Positions 1 through 8,202 of a DNA stretch of 64,000 nucleotides are shown here, piece after piece. Each line of letters begins with the position of its first letter. The first letter of the stretch is position 1. The notes beneath the pieces are model-generated. The model did no database searches, was not told where the DNA came from, and saw nothing but the letters and a program-made list of their open reading frames with translations. The translations under genes were made by a program, and so were the position numbers. Source of the DNA: Streptomyces sp. ICBB 8177 (GTDB lineage Bacteria; Actinomycetota; Actinomycetes; Streptomycetales; Streptomycetaceae); the NCBI RefSeq assembly GCF_003144095.1, contig NZ_NSKH01000018.1, positions 1,408,540 through 1,472,539 of the forward strand, in the 5' to 3' direction.

Positions 1-1070
1 CGCAGCCCGGCCAGCGTCTCCACGAGCGGCAGTTCGGTGATCCCGGGCACGAGCTCGTGCGCGTCCCGCAGCAGCTCGTACACCCCGCCGGCGGTGACGG
101 TGGTGTCCCAGCCCAGTTCCTCGCTGGTCGCGCCGACCACCAGCTCGCCGTTCTCCCGGGGCACCAGGTAGACGTGCCCGCCGCGCACCACCGCGCGCAC
201 GGTGCGCGAGAGGAACGGCGCGTACGCGGGCGGTATCCGCAGCCGCAGCACCTGCCCCTTGACCGGCCGCACCGGGGGCACGACGCGCGGCGGCAGCCCG
301 GCGATCCGTCCGCTGAGGCTGCCCGCGGCCAGCACGACCCGCCCGGCGGCGGGCGCGGCGCCGTCCCGCAGCACCACGCCCTCGGCACGATCGCGCGCCA
401 CCGTGATCCGCTCCACCGGCTCGCGCAGGAAGGCCACCCCGGCACGCTCGGCGGCCTTCAGCAGGGCGCAGGCCAGGCGGCGCGGGTCGATCTGGTGGTC
501 GCCGTCCACCCGGAGGCCGCCGCGCACCCCGGGCGCAAGCATCGGTTCGAGACGGCGGCACTCGCGACCCGTCAGCCACTGCGCCTCCAGCCCCAACGAG
601 CGCTGGAACGTGTGCAGTTCGCGCAGCTCCGCGCGGTCGTCGGAGTCGAGGGCGACGGCCAGCGTGCCGCACGGGCGGTACCCGAGGCCGAGCCCGGTCG
701 CCTCCGTCAGCTCCTCGGCGAAGGACGGATAGCGGCGGGCCGAGGCCAGGTTGAGCTCCAGCAGGGTCTGCTCGCCGTACTGCAACTCGGTCACCGCGGC
801 GAGCATCCCGGCCGCCACCCGCGCCGCGCCGCCGCCCGGATCAGGGTCGGCCACCGCCGTGCTCAGGCCCTGCTGGGCCGCCCGCCAGGCGGTGACCAGG
901 CCGATGATCCCCCCGCCGACGACCACGACGTCGTAGGCGCGGGGCCGCCCGGACGGCGGTGCGGTCGCCCTGGGCGCCGCCTTCGCCGTCGCGGCAGGCG
1001 GGGCCGTCGGGGGCGTCGTCGTCACAGGCGGCGCCGTCGCGGGCGCCGTCGTCGTTCCGGAAGCACGCAT
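1..1070 (-). CDS. thiO: Glycine oxidase ThiO (3' end cut by window edge)
   Basis: FAD-dependent amine oxidase of the DAO family. In this family ThiO oxidises glycine to iminoglycine, the imine donor for the thiazole half of thiamine. Read from the ATG at 1070 the frame stays open to base 1, so the C-terminus lies outside the window. After about 40 Pro/Ala/Thr-rich residues comes the FAD-binding dinucleotide motif (VVVGGGIIGL). Later stretches include GGGAARVAAGM, DPRRLACALL and GHVYLVPRENGELVVGATSEE, all typical of ThiO. A TPP riboswitch lies directly upstream and ends in the Shine-Dalgarno sequence, which supports the thiamine assignment. thiS and thiG are expected downstream but cannot be seen. 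The assignment is firm; only the low-complexity N-terminal extension makes the exact start uncertain. Confidence 0.9.
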   Translation of the reverse strand, partial: MRASGTTTAPATAPPVTTTPPTAPPAATAKAAPRATAPPSGRPRAYDVVVVGGGIIGLVTAWRAAQQGLSTAVADPDPGGGAARVAAGMLAAVTELQYGEQTLLELNLASARRYPSFAEELTEATGLGLGYRPCGTLAVALDSDDRAELRELHTFQRSLGLEAQWLTGRECRRLEPMLAPGVRGGLRVDGDHQIDPRRLACALLKAAERAGVAFLREPVERITVARDRAEGVVLRDGAAPAAGRVVLAAGSLSGRIAGLPPRVVPPVRPVKGQVLRLRIPPAYAPFLSRTVRAVVRGGHVYLVPRENGELVVGATSEELGWDTTVTAGGVYELLRDAHELVPGITELPLVETLAGL

Positions 1071-1082
1071 GACCGGTCCGCT

Positions 1083-1180
1083 CCTCCCTTCGCCGGCATG
1101 ACCCGGATCAGGTTCCTACGGTCGGCGGCCGCCCAGCCGCCCTCTCAGCCCGGTCGTCCGGGCTCCCGCGAGTGCACTAC
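1083..1180 (-). ncRNA. TPP riboswitch (THI element) of thiO
   Basis: On the minus strand the conserved CTGAGAGGG block (complement of 1140-1148) and the ACCTGATCCGGGTCATGCCG block (around 1091-1113) appear in the correct order, separated by a GC-rich variable stem. The 3' end (GAAGGGAGG) contains the likely ribosome binding site for the ATG at 1070, so control is probably translational (inferred). A TACAGT hexamer at 1188-1193 (minus) would place the transcript start right at the aptamer. Confidence 0.93.
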
Positions 1181-1288
1181 GGCGGCCACTGTAGTACGCG
1201 TCCCCGAGCGCCCTGAAGAGTGAGGCCACGGTGACGGTGTGTCAGAGATCTCGCCGCACGCTGCTGCGGCATCCGGCCCGCGCGGCGT

Positions 1289-1294
1289 TACGGT
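1289..1294 (+). promoter_or_regulatory. -10 hexamer for leaderless FAD reductase gene
   Basis: TACGGT lies exactly six bases before the GTG at 1301 and there is no Shine-Dalgarno sequence. Transcription would start at the start codon. Confidence 0.5.
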
Positions 1295-1300
1295 GATCGC

Positions 1301-2521
1301 GTGAGTGACGAGCGGAGCGTGCGACGAGTCGTGGTGGTCGGCGCCGGCATGGCCGGGGTGCGGACCGCGGTGTCCCTGCGCGAACTGGGCTTCTCCGGCT
1401 CCGTGACCCTGATCGGCGAGGAACCCCATCCGCCCTACGACCGGCCACCGCTGTCGAAGTCGGTGCTGCTCGGCGCCGCCGACGGCTCCGCGTTCGACGT
1501 GGACTTCGACGGCCTCGGCATCGAACTGCGGCTCGGTGTCCACGCCGACGCGCTGCGACCGGCCGAGCACGAGGTCGTCACCACCGCGGGAGCGCTGCCG
1601 TACGACAAGCTGGTGATCGCCACGGGGGCCGCGCCGATCACCCTGCCGGGCGCCGCCGGTCTCACCGGGGTGCACGTGCTGCGCACGCTGGACGACGCCA
1701 ACGCGCTGCGGCCGGTGCTGGCCGCCCGGCGCGAGGTCGTCGTGGTCGGCGCGGGCTGGATCGGCGCCGAGTTCGCCACCGCCGCCCGCGAGGCCGGCTG
1801 CCCGGTCACCGTCGTGGAGGCCGCGACGCGCCCGCTCGCCTCGGTCCTGCCCGCCTCCGTCGCCGAACCCATGCGGCAGTGGTACGCCGACGCGGGCGTC
1901 ACGCTGCTGACCGGCCACCGAGTGGCACAGGTCGAGCCGGGTGCCGTGGTGCTGGACTCCGGCGCGCGGCTGACCGCGCACGCCACGGTGGTCGGCGTGG
2001 GCGCCCGGCCCGACACCGGCTGGCTGGCGGGCTCCGGCGTCACGCTCGGTCCCGACCGCGCGGTGCTCGTCGACGACCGGCTGCGCGCCGACGTGCCCGA
2101 CGTCCACGCGGTCGGCGACTGCGCCTCCTTCCCCTCCGCGCGCTACGGCCGCCGCCTCCTCGTCCACCACTGGGACAACGCGGTGCAGGGCCCGCGCACC
2201 GCCGCCGCCAACCTGCTGGGGGCGGACGAGCCCTACGACCCGGTGCCGTACTTCTGGTCGGAGCAGTTCGGCCGCTTCGTCCAGTACGCGGGGTGGCACG
2301 CGCAGGACGACCTGATGGTGGTGCGCGGCGACATGGCGGGCCCGGCGTGGTCGGTGTGCTGGCTGCGGGACGGCGCGCTCGCGGCGCTGCTGGCCGTCGG
2401 ACGCCCGCGCGACCTGGCGCAGGGCCGCAAGCTGATCGAACGCAGCGCGCTGCTGGACCCGGAGGCGGCGGCGGACCCGTCGGTGCCGCTGAAGACGGCG
2501 GTGCGCAGCGCGGTGCCGTGA
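1301..2521 (+). CDS. FAD-dependent NAD(P)H:ferredoxin reductase-like protein
   Basis: A 406-residue pyridine nucleotide-disulfide oxidoreductase of the ferredoxin/rubredoxin reductase type, which passes electrons from NAD(P)H through FAD to a small iron-sulfur partner. An N-terminal Rossmann motif (VVVGAGMAGVRTA) binds FAD. PYDRPPLSK follows, then a second Rossmann motif near residue 145 (VVVGAGWIGAEFA) for NAD(P)H. HAVGDCA marks the C-terminal FAD contact, and a reductase C-terminal domain (HHWDNAVQGPRTAAANLLG) ends the protein. It starts with GTG and appears leaderless. No ferredoxin or P450 gene is adjacent, so the partner is unknown. It is transcribed away from thiO across a shared 230-bp region and stands as a single gene. 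Confidence 0.85.
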   Translation: MSDERSVRRVVVVGAGMAGVRTAVSLRELGFSGSVTLIGEEPHPPYDRPPLSKSVLLGAADGSAFDVDFDGLGIELRLGVHADALRPAEHEVVTTAGALPYDKLVIATGAAPITLPGAAGLTGVHVLRTLDDANALRPVLAARREVVVVGAGWIGAEFATAAREAGCPVTVVEAATRPLASVLPASVAEPMRQWYADAGVTLLTGHRVAQVEPGAVVLDSGARLTAHATVVGVGARPDTGWLAGSGVTLGPDRAVLVDDRLRADVPDVHAVGDCASFPSARYGRRLLVHHWDNAVQGPRTAAANLLGADEPYDPVPYFWSEQFGRFVQYAGWHAQDDLMVVRGDMAGPAWSVCWLRDGALAALLAVGRPRDLAQGRKLIERSALLDPEAAADPSVPLKTAVRSAVP

Positions 2522-2700
2522 TCGCGGGAGCGCGGGAGCGCCGGAGCGCGGCGGGAGTGGGCCCGGGGCGCGGTGTCGAGATCCCAGGCGCGGGGGCGCT
2601 GCGCGAATGGGCGCGGGGGCGGGGGACTGTTCCGTAACCCTGGTGGGCGGCGTGTCGCCCGCTGGGACCCGTCCGGGTTCCGGTTGTCCGTGGCGGATGG

Positions 2701-2706
2701 CACGCT
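2701..2706 (+). promoter_or_regulatory. -10-like hexamer for Rv2175c-like gene
   Basis: CACGCT is followed by six bases and then the GTG at 2713. The spacing matches the other leaderless genes here, although the first base departs from TANNNT. Confidence 0.35.
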
Positions 2707-2712
2707 TGTCCT

Positions 2713-3078
2713 GTGACCGAGATCGACACCAAGACTGACTCCCTCGTACCTTCCTGGCTCACCCTGCCCGACGTCGCCGAGCGACTCGGCCTCGAAGTGA
2801 CCCGCATCCGCCCGCTCATCAAGGAAGGCCAGCTCATCGCGGTGCGCCGCGGTGAGAACCGGGTGCTGATGGTCCCCGCCGACTTCATCGGCGACGGCAA
2901 GGTGATCAAGGGGCTGGCCGGGACGCTGACGCTCCTGAAGGACGACGGCTTCACCGACGAGGAGGCGCTGGAGTGGCTCTTCACGCCTGACCCCACCCTG
3001 CCCGGCACCCCCGTCCAGGCCCTGCGCGAGAATCGCGGGACCGAGGTGAAGCGCAGGGCCCAGGCGCTCGCCGTGTGA
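2713..3078 (+). CDS. Rv2175c-family winged-helix DNA-binding protein
   Basis: A 121-residue protein. Residues about 15-65 form a helix-turn-helix of the excisionase/MerR-like type (TLPDVAERLGLEVTRIRPLIKEGQLIAVRRGENR). The rest (GTLTLLKDDGFTDEEALEWLFTPDPTLPGTPVQALRENRGTEVKRRAQALA) is the C-terminal domain of the Rv2175c family. In Mycobacterium tuberculosis Rv2175c is a DNA-binding substrate of the Ser/Thr kinase PknL. Here the Thr/Ser-rich N-terminus could likewise be phosphorylated, but that is inference. The gene starts with GTG, has no clear ribosome binding site, and sits alone between the reductase and thiE. Its DNA targets are unknown. Confidence 0.8.
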   Translation: MTEIDTKTDSLVPSWLTLPDVAERLGLEVTRIRPLIKEGQLIAVRRGENRVLMVPADFIGDGKVIKGLAGTLTLLKDDGFTDEEALEWLFTPDPTLPGTPVQALRENRGTEVKRRAQALAV

Positions 3079-3189
3079 CCGTTCTCCTTAGACCACGACG
3101 GGGGCGGTCGGGTGGCCGTCCCCGTCCGGGGGCGGACCGGCCGCCTCCGGCGACGGGGGCCCGACCAGGGCCAGGGGAGCGCCGCAGCC

Positions 3190-4035
3190 ATGACCTCATC
3201 CGGGACCACGGGGAGCACGGGGACCACGCCGGCCGGCCCGGCCTCGAGGACGACGCCCGATGTCCCGGCGCCGATGCCCGGCGCCCCGATGTCGACTGCC
3301 GGTGCGTCGACGGCCGCACCCGGCGCCACGGCGCCGGCCCCCGGTGCGACCGCCGTGGGGGCCGCGCGCCGCGCCCGTCTCGCCGACGCCCGGCTCTACC
3401 TGTGCACCGACGCCCGTCGCGACCGCGGTGACCTGCCGGAATTCCTCGACGCGGTGCTGTCGGCCGGCGTGGACGTCGTGCAGTTGCGCGACAAGGGCAT
3501 GGAGGCCGCGGAGGAACTCGACCACCTCGCGGTGTTCCGTGACGCCTGCCGCCGGCACGGCAGGCTGCTCGCCGTCAACGACCGCGCCGACGTCGCCCAC
3601 GCCGCCGGGGCCGACGTGCTGCACCTCGGGCAGGGCGACCTGCCGGTGACCGCCGCCCGCGCCATCCTGGGCGACGATGTGATCATCGGACGGTCGTGCC
3701 ACGCGGAGGCGGAGGCCGCCGCGGCGTCCGTCCAGCCGGGCGCCGACTACTTCTGCACCGGGCCGTGCTGGCCCACCCCGACCAAGCCCGGCCGCCCCGC
3801 GCCCGGGCTGCCGCTGGTCGAGTACGCCGCCGGACTCGGCACCGACCGGCCCTGGTTCGCCATCGGCGGCATCGACCTGACCACCGTCGACCAGGTGCTG
3901 GCCGCCGGGGCCCGCCGCGTCGTCGTGGTCCGCGCCATCACCGAAGCCGACGACCCCGCCGACGCCACCGCACGCCTGGCCGCGGCCGTACGGGACGCGG
4001 CCGTACGGGACGCGGCCGTACGGGACGCCGGCTGA
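3190..4035 (+). CDS. thiE: Thiamine-phosphate synthase ThiE
   Basis: Joins hydroxymethylpyrimidine diphosphate and thiazole phosphate to form thiamine phosphate in the cytosol. Family motifs appear in order: [56 protein letters not shown] and WFAIGGID. The ATG at 3190 is chosen because AGGGGAG lies just upstream; the frame remains open further 5' without support. About 60 residues rich in Pro, Ala, Thr and Gly precede the TIM barrel, which is longer than usual. Three exact 15-bp repeats near the stop encode an AAVRD tail. The gene faces away from thiO, so the two thiamine branches flank the reductase and Rv2175c-like genes. Confidence 0.92.
   Translation: MTSSGTTGSTGTTPAGPASRTTPDVPAPMPGAPMSTAGASTAAPGATAPAPGATAVGAARRARLADARLYLCTDARRDRGDLPEFLDAVLSAGVDVVQLRDKGMEAAEELDHLAVFRDACRRHGRLLAVNDRADVAHAAGADVLHLGQGDLPVTAARAILGDDVIIGRSCHAEAEAAAASVQPGADYFCTGPCWPTPTKPGRPAPGLPLVEYAAGLGTDRPWFAIGGIDLTTVDQVLAAGARRVVVVRAITEADDPADATARLAAAVRDAAVRDAAVRDAG
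3982..4026 (+). repeat. Three 15-bp tandem repeats in the thiE 3' end
   Basis: The unit GCGGCCGTACGGGAC occurs at 3982, 3997 and 4012. Each copy adds five residues (AAVRD) to the ThiE tail and keeps the frame. Confidence 0.9.
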
Positions 4036-4204
4036 CCGGCGGGGCCCTGGAGGCCACGAGCGGCTTCCGGGAAGCGGGCGGCATCGGGCCCGGCCGCCCC
4101 CGCCGCCCGGCGTCCGTCCACCGGGCGGATTCCGGGCGTCCGTCCACCGGACGGCCGGAAGCTGTCCATATGGTGAATCGCGCCCACGAAGCGTCCGCGA
4201 CGCC

Positions 4205-4210
4205 TATAAC
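4205..4210 (+). promoter_or_regulatory. -10 hexamer of metF (leaderless)
   Basis: TATAAC lies eight bases before the metF ATG at 4219. No Shine-Dalgarno sequence fits between them, so the message probably starts at or next to the start codon. Confidence 0.5.
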
Positions 4211-4218
4211 CTGCGTAT

Positions 4219-5136
4219 ATGGCCCTTGGAACACCTTCCACCAGGACCGATCGCGCGGTCACCATCCGCGAGCTGCTGGCCTCCGGTGAGCGTTCGTACT
4301 CGTTCGAGTTCGCCGCGCCCAAGACCGAGAAGGGCGAGCGGACGCTCTGGAACGCCATCCGGCGCATCGAGATGGTCGGGCCCACCTTCGTCTCGGTCAC
4401 CTACGGCGCCGGCGGCTCGTCCCGCGAGGGCACCGTCCGTGCGACCGACCGCATCGTCTCCGACACCACGCTGACCCCCTGCGCCCACCTGACCGCCGTC
4501 AACCACTCGGTGGCCGAACTGCGCAACATCATCGGCCAGTACGCGGACGCGGGCATCCGCAACATGCTCGCGGTGCGCGGCGACCCGCCCGGCGACCCGA
4601 TGGGGGAGTGGATCCCGCACCCGCAGGGCCTCACCTACGCCGCGGAACTCGTCCGGCTGATCAAGGAGTCCGGTGACTTCTGCGTCGGCGTGGCGGCGTT
4701 CACCGAGACCCACCCGCGCTCCACCGACCCGGCCACCGACGCCCGGCACTTCGTCGACAAGTGCCGCGCGGGCGCGGACTTCGCCATCACCCAGATGTTC
4801 TTCGACCCCGAGGCCTACCTGCGGCTGCGGGACCGGGTGGCCGCGGCGGGCTGCGACACGCCGATCATCCCCGAGATCATGCCGGTCACCAACGTCCGCC
4901 AGATCGAACGCTTCTCGCAACTCGGCAACGCGCCCTTCCCACCCGAACTGGCCGAGCGCATCCTGGCGGTGCGCGACGACCCGGTCGCGGTGCGCGAGAT
5001 CGGCGTGGAGTTCGCCACCGAGATGTGCCGCAGACTGATGGCGGAGGACATTCCCGGGCTCCACTTCATTACGCTGAACCACTCCACGGCGTCCCTCGAG
5101 ATCTACGAGAATCTCGGTCTGCACCAGAGGTCGTGA
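4219..5136 (+). CDS. metF: Methylenetetrahydrofolate reductase MetF
   Basis: Reduces 5,10-methylene-THF to 5-methyl-THF, the methyl donor for methionine synthesis, using FAD and NAD(P)H. The 305-residue protein shows the N-terminal [14 protein letters not shown] motif with the family's catalytic glutamate (Glu30), [41 protein letters not shown] and [10 protein letters not shown], together covering the whole TIM barrel. The length is normal. The ATG at 4219 is the only good start and has no ribosome binding site but a well placed -10. It follows thiE after 183 bp, so it is probably transcribed separately. Confidence 0.95.
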   Translation: MALGTPSTRTDRAVTIRELLASGERSYSFEFAAPKTEKGERTLWNAIRRIEMVGPTFVSVTYGAGGSSREGTVRATDRIVSDTTLTPCAHLTAVNHSVAELRNIIGQYADAGIRNMLAVRGDPPGDPMGEWIPHPQGLTYAAELVRLIKESGDFCVGVAAFTETHPRSTDPATDARHFVDKCRAGADFAITQMFFDPEAYLRLRDRVAAAGCDTPIIPEIMPVTNVRQIERFSQLGNAPFPPELAERILAVRDDPVAVREIGVEFATEMCRRLMAEDIPGLHFITLNHSTASLEIYENLGLHQRS

Positions 5137-5210
5137 GAGGCTCGCGTGGGTGAGCCCGTCGTCCCGGAGAACCCGGCGGCGACGACGGTGATCGGTGAGG
5201 AAGTGCGGAC

Positions 5211-6338
5211 ATGGGCTACGCAGTGCTCTACGTCGCGTTCGGTGTCGTCGCGCTGTGGCTGCTGGGTGAGGTGCTCTTCCAGCACAAGGCGCGCCTGCGC
5301 TGGCGGCTGGTGGCCTTCACCGGGTTCCTCTGCGTCGCCGTCGGCGTCGCGGCGCACGAGGTCGTGGTCATCGCCCTCGGAGCCGCCGCGTTCGGCACCG
5401 GCCAGACGTTCGTCACGCTCTCGCACCGCCGCGGGTTCTCCGCCGGCTGGGCGGTCGGCGGGCGGCCGGGCACCAGCCGCCGCCGCAAGACCGGCGGCAG
5501 GAGCGCGGCGCAGGCCGGGCCCGCCCTTGAGGTGTCGGACGTCGAGGCCGCCACGGCCGACGGCGTGACGCCGACCGCTGAAGCCGGCGCCGACGACCTC
5601 GCCGCCACCGGCGTCATGGACCCGGTCGCCGACGAGACGGCCTTCGCGACCTTCGGCGCCTACGGCCCCGGCACCGCCCCCGGCGGGGACGGCGACGACT
5701 CCACGCAGGTCTACTCGCCGGTGCCGATGTCCGACGACAGCGGCGAGTACCCGGCGTACACCGACCGCTCCGGCTACGGCTCCGACCCGTACGGCACCGG
5801 CGGCTACGACGGTTACGGCACCGGCGCGCCGCAGGAGCAGCCCGCCACGGCCTACGGGTACGACACCTTCGGCGGCCAGGAAGGGCTGGAGGACGTCTTC
5901 GCGGCGGGCGCCGCCCCCGGTTACGGCGGCTTCGCGGGGGCCGCGCAGGGCTACGACGATCAGGCGTACGCGCAGCACGGCTACGCTCAGCAGGGCTACG
6001 CGGAGCAGCTCTACGCCCAACAGCCCTACGCGCAGGACCCGTTCGCCCAGCAGCCGTACGGCGCCGCCCCGTTCGGAACCGGTCAGCCGGGCGGGGACCC
6101 GCTGGGGCAGTACCCGCAGCAGTCCTACGACCAGCAGCCGGGCTACGACCCCTACGGCGCGCCGTACGGGTCGTACGCGCCCCAGCAGGACGGCGGCCAG
6201 GGCCAACAGCAGCAGCCGTACGGCCACGACACGCCGCCCGAGGGCGTCTGGACGCCCGGCGGCCACCCGGGCGAGCAGGCCCACATCCCGCAGCAGGCAC
6301 CGCCCGCCCACGACCACGAGCCGTATCCGTACGGGTAG
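5211..6338 (+). CDS. Membrane protein with Tyr/Gln-rich disordered tail
   Basis: No function is recognised. Residues 1-25 and 33-66 look like two or three hydrophobic helices (VLYVAFGVVALWLLGEVLF and the following LVAFTGFLCVAVGVAA and VVVIALGAAAFGTGQ). After a basic stretch (HRRGFSAGW... RRRKTGG), about 290 residues of low-complexity cytoplasmic or extracellular sequence follow. From about residue 245 the tail consists of short Tyr/Gln/Ala/Pro units (YAQ, YAQQPYAQ, PYG, QQPGYDPYGAPYG). Such sequence is typical of disordered proteins that interact weakly or phase separate; that is inference. The start ATG has GAGGAAG upstream. The gene follows metF after 74 bp and could be co-transcribed with it. 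Confidence 0.75.
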   Translation: MGYAVLYVAFGVVALWLLGEVLFQHKARLRWRLVAFTGFLCVAVGVAAHEVVVIALGAAAFGTGQTFVTLSHRRGFSAGWAVGGRPGTSRRRKTGGRSAAQAGPALEVSDVEAATADGVTPTAEAGADDLAATGVMDPVADETAFATFGAYGPGTAPGGDGDDSTQVYSPVPMSDDSGEYPAYTDRSGYGSDPYGTGGYDGYGTGAPQEQPATAYGYDTFGGQEGLEDVFAAGAAPGYGGFAGAAQGYDDQAYAQHGYAQQGYAEQLYAQQPYAQDPFAQQPYGAAPFGTGQPGGDPLGQYPQQSYDQQPGYDPYGAPYGSYAPQQDGGQGQQQQPYGHDTPPEGVWTPGGHPGEQAHIPQQAPPAHDHEPYPYG

Positions 6339-6350
6339 TCCGGCGGGGCC

Positions 6351-6418
6351 GCGTCCCGCGGTCTCACCGGTGGCATGGGCGGCGTCGCTTCCCGCGATCT
6401 CACCGGTGGCATGGGCGG
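6351..6418 (+). repeat. Two 32-bp direct repeats between convergent genes
   Basis: Copies at 6351-6382 and 6387-6418 differ at two bases and share TCTCACCGGTGGCATGGGCG. They fill the 109-bp gap between the Tyr/Gln-rich membrane protein gene and the oxidase gene. I see no coding role for them. Confidence 0.75.
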
Positions 6419-6447
6419 TACCGCTTCCTGCGCTCGCGCCGCACCGC

Positions 6448-7872
6448 TCAGCGGCTGCCGCCCGGGCCGCCCGCGATCAGGTCGGCCACCATCGCGCCCG
6501 ACATGCCCGCGTGCGCCAGCCCGCCGCCGGGATGGGCCCAGCCGCCCACCCGGTAAAGGCCTCGCGGACCACCGCGGTTGGCGGTGCGCAGCCAGGCGCC
6601 GTCCGCGCCCGCCAGCGCCGGGGCGGGCACCGCGCCGCCGGGCGCGCCCGTCTCGCGTTCGGTGTCGGCCGGGGTGCGCACCTCGCGCCACAGCAGGCGC
6701 TCCGCCAGCCCCGGTATCGCGGCGCCCGCGGCGGCGACGACCCGGTCGGCGAAGGCGTCGGCGCGTCCGGCGGCCCGCCAGTCCACCGCACCCTGCGGCG
6801 GCACCGTGACGCTCAGCACGACCGCCTCGTGGTCCGGGCCGGGGACCAGGCGGGCGTCGTCAGGACGCAGCACCCGCACCGTGGGCGCCGGGCCGTCCGG
6901 CGAGCCGTCGTGCGGCGCGTCGGTGCCGTGCACGACGGTGCGGTGAGCGGTGCCGACCGGCCGGGCCCCGCGCAGCGCCAGCAGCACCACGAAGCGGCCC
7001 AGGTCGCCGGGGAGCGGCTCGCCGGGGGTGCCGCGCACCACGACGTCCGCCTCCTGCCGCGTACCGTCGGCGAGTTCCACGCCCGTGGCGCGGCCGCCCC
7101 CCTCGACGACGCCGGTCACCTCGGTGCCGAAGCGGAACTCGACCCCGCGCTCCTCGCACCGCTCGTACACCGCGTCGGCGAGCGCGCGCAGGCCGCCGCG
7201 CACGTACCAGCTGCCGAAGGTCTGCTCCATGTACGGCAGGACGGCGGCGCTCGGCGGCGCCTGGCGCGGATCGAGCCCGTAGGACAGCACGCACTCCGAC
7301 AGCAGCGCGGCCAGGCCGGGATGGCGCAACTCCCGCTCGCCGACGGCGGCCACGGTCGCCGGGGCACGGCGCAGAAGACCGCGCTTCAGGCCCGGGTACG
7401 GGTCGCGGCCCAGCGGGGCGGTGTCCTCGCGGAGGGTGTCCTCCAGCAGCGGACGGCGGGTGCGCTCCCACACGACGCGGGCGCGGCCCAGGAACTCGCC
7501 CCAGCGCTCCCCGATCCCGGCGCCGAACGCCGCGTCCAGGGCGGAGACCACGCCCGCGCGCGAGGCGTTGGGCAGGGCGAGGTCCGTGCCGTCGGGGAAG
7601 AGGTGGCGGCTCGCGGGATCGACCTGGACCAGCTCGACGCACTCCTCCAGCGGGCGCTTGCCGGTCTTGACGAACAGGTCGCGGTAGACGGCCGGCAGAT
7701 GCAGCAGGGCCGGACCGGTGTCGAACGCGAAGCCGTCCCTGCGGAAGGCGCCCACCGCGCCCCCGTAGGTCTCCGCGCGCTCGAGGACCGCCACCCGGTG
7801 GCCCTGAGTGGCCAGCCGGGCGGCCGTCGCCAGCGAGCCCATACCCGCGCCGATCACCGCAATCCGTGCCAT
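6448..7872 (-). CDS. Phytoene-desaturase-like FAD oxidoreductase
   Basis: A 474-residue FAD amine-oxidase-superfamily protein of the carotenoid desaturase (CrtI/CrtN) type. The start MARIAVIGAGMGSLATAARLATQGHRVAVLE holds the dinucleotide-binding motif. GGAVGAFRRDGFAFDTGPALLHLP follows as in CrtI proteins, and the C-terminal FAD contact reads YRVGGWAHPGGGLAHAGMSG. No crtB, crtE or other carotenoid gene is nearby, so the substrate is unknown. ATG 7872 is chosen over an upstream ATG because the extra 56 residues are Pro/Arg-rich noise and a -10 hexamer lies seven bases before ATG 7872. The promoter carries a PafBC-like motif, a hint of damage induction (inferred). Confidence 0.85.
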   Translation of the reverse strand: MARIAVIGAGMGSLATAARLATQGHRVAVLERAETYGGAVGAFRRDGFAFDTGPALLHLPAVYRDLFVKTGKRPLEECVELVQVDPASRHLFPDGTDLALPNASRAGVVSALDAAFGAGIGERWGEFLGRARVVWERTRRPLLEDTLREDTAPLGRDPYPGLKRGLLRRAPATVAAVGERELRHPGLAALLSECVLSYGLDPRQAPPSAAVLPYMEQTFGSWYVRGGLRALADAVYERCEERGVEFRFGTEVTGVVEGGGRATGVELADGTRQEADVVVRGTPGEPLPGDLGRFVVLLALRGARPVGTAHRTVVHGTDAPHDGSPDGPAPTVRVLRPDDARLVPGPDHEAVVLSVTVPPQGAVDWRAAGRADAFADRVVAAAGAAIPGLAERLLWREVRTPADTERETGAPGGAVPAPALAGADGAWLRTANRGGPRGLYRVGGWAHPGGGLAHAGMSGAMVADLIAGGPGGSR

Positions 7873-7879
7873 GCCGAGG

Positions 7880-7902
7880 ACTGTAGCGGCACCCACTGAC
7901 AG
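7880..7902 (-). promoter_or_regulatory. PafBC/RecA-NDp-like promoter of the oxidase gene
   Basis: Read on the minus strand: CTGTCAGTG, eight bases, TACAGT, then seven bases to the ATG at 7872. The published mycobacterial RecA-independent damage promoter is TTGTCRGTG-N8-TANNNT, so one base differs. The gap 7873-8187 otherwise holds this promoter, the hairpin at 8090-8140 and one copy of a 26-bp repeat. Confidence 0.5.
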
Positions 7903-8089
7903 CGCCGCGCGGCAGGGCCACGGGGGCGGGTGAGTACCCGTACTCAGGCGCCGGGATGAGTAGCAGCGCGGATGGGCGGGACGGGTGTGACAGGAGAGGG
8001 TGGAGCCGACGGGCGGGACACGCAGCGGGACCGCGGGCACGGGGCCGCGGAACGAGGCGGCCGGTCCGCGACCGGGGGAGACGGGGGAA

Positions 8090-8140
8090 GCGCCGGTCCG
8101 GTGCGGCTCGAAGGGGGATGGAGCCGCACCGGACCGGCGC
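8090..8140. terminator. 20-bp perfect hairpin after the tetR gene
   Basis: Arms 8090-8109 and 8121-8140 are exact reverse complements around an 11-base loop. There is no T-run, as is common for Streptomyces terminators. It would end the minus-strand ABC/YhgE/tetR transcript before the oxidase promoter. Confidence 0.8.
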
Positions 8141-8202
8141 GCGCCGTTTCAGGCCCCCGGGCCGTACCACGCGAACCGCGCGCCGTTTCAGGCCCCCGGG
8201 CC
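8138..8202. repeat. 26-bp direct repeat spanning the tetR stop codon
   Basis: Identical 26-bp copies lie at 8138-8163 and 8177-8202, 39 bp apart. The second copy contains the tetR stop (8188-8190) and the codons before it. The first is an exact duplicate just downstream, as if the 3' end of the gene had been tandemly duplicated. Confidence 0.85.

Noticed and set aside
3112..3189. thiE start at 3112
   Set aside because: No ribosome binding site; the ATG at 3190 has one, and the added residues are not conserved-looking.
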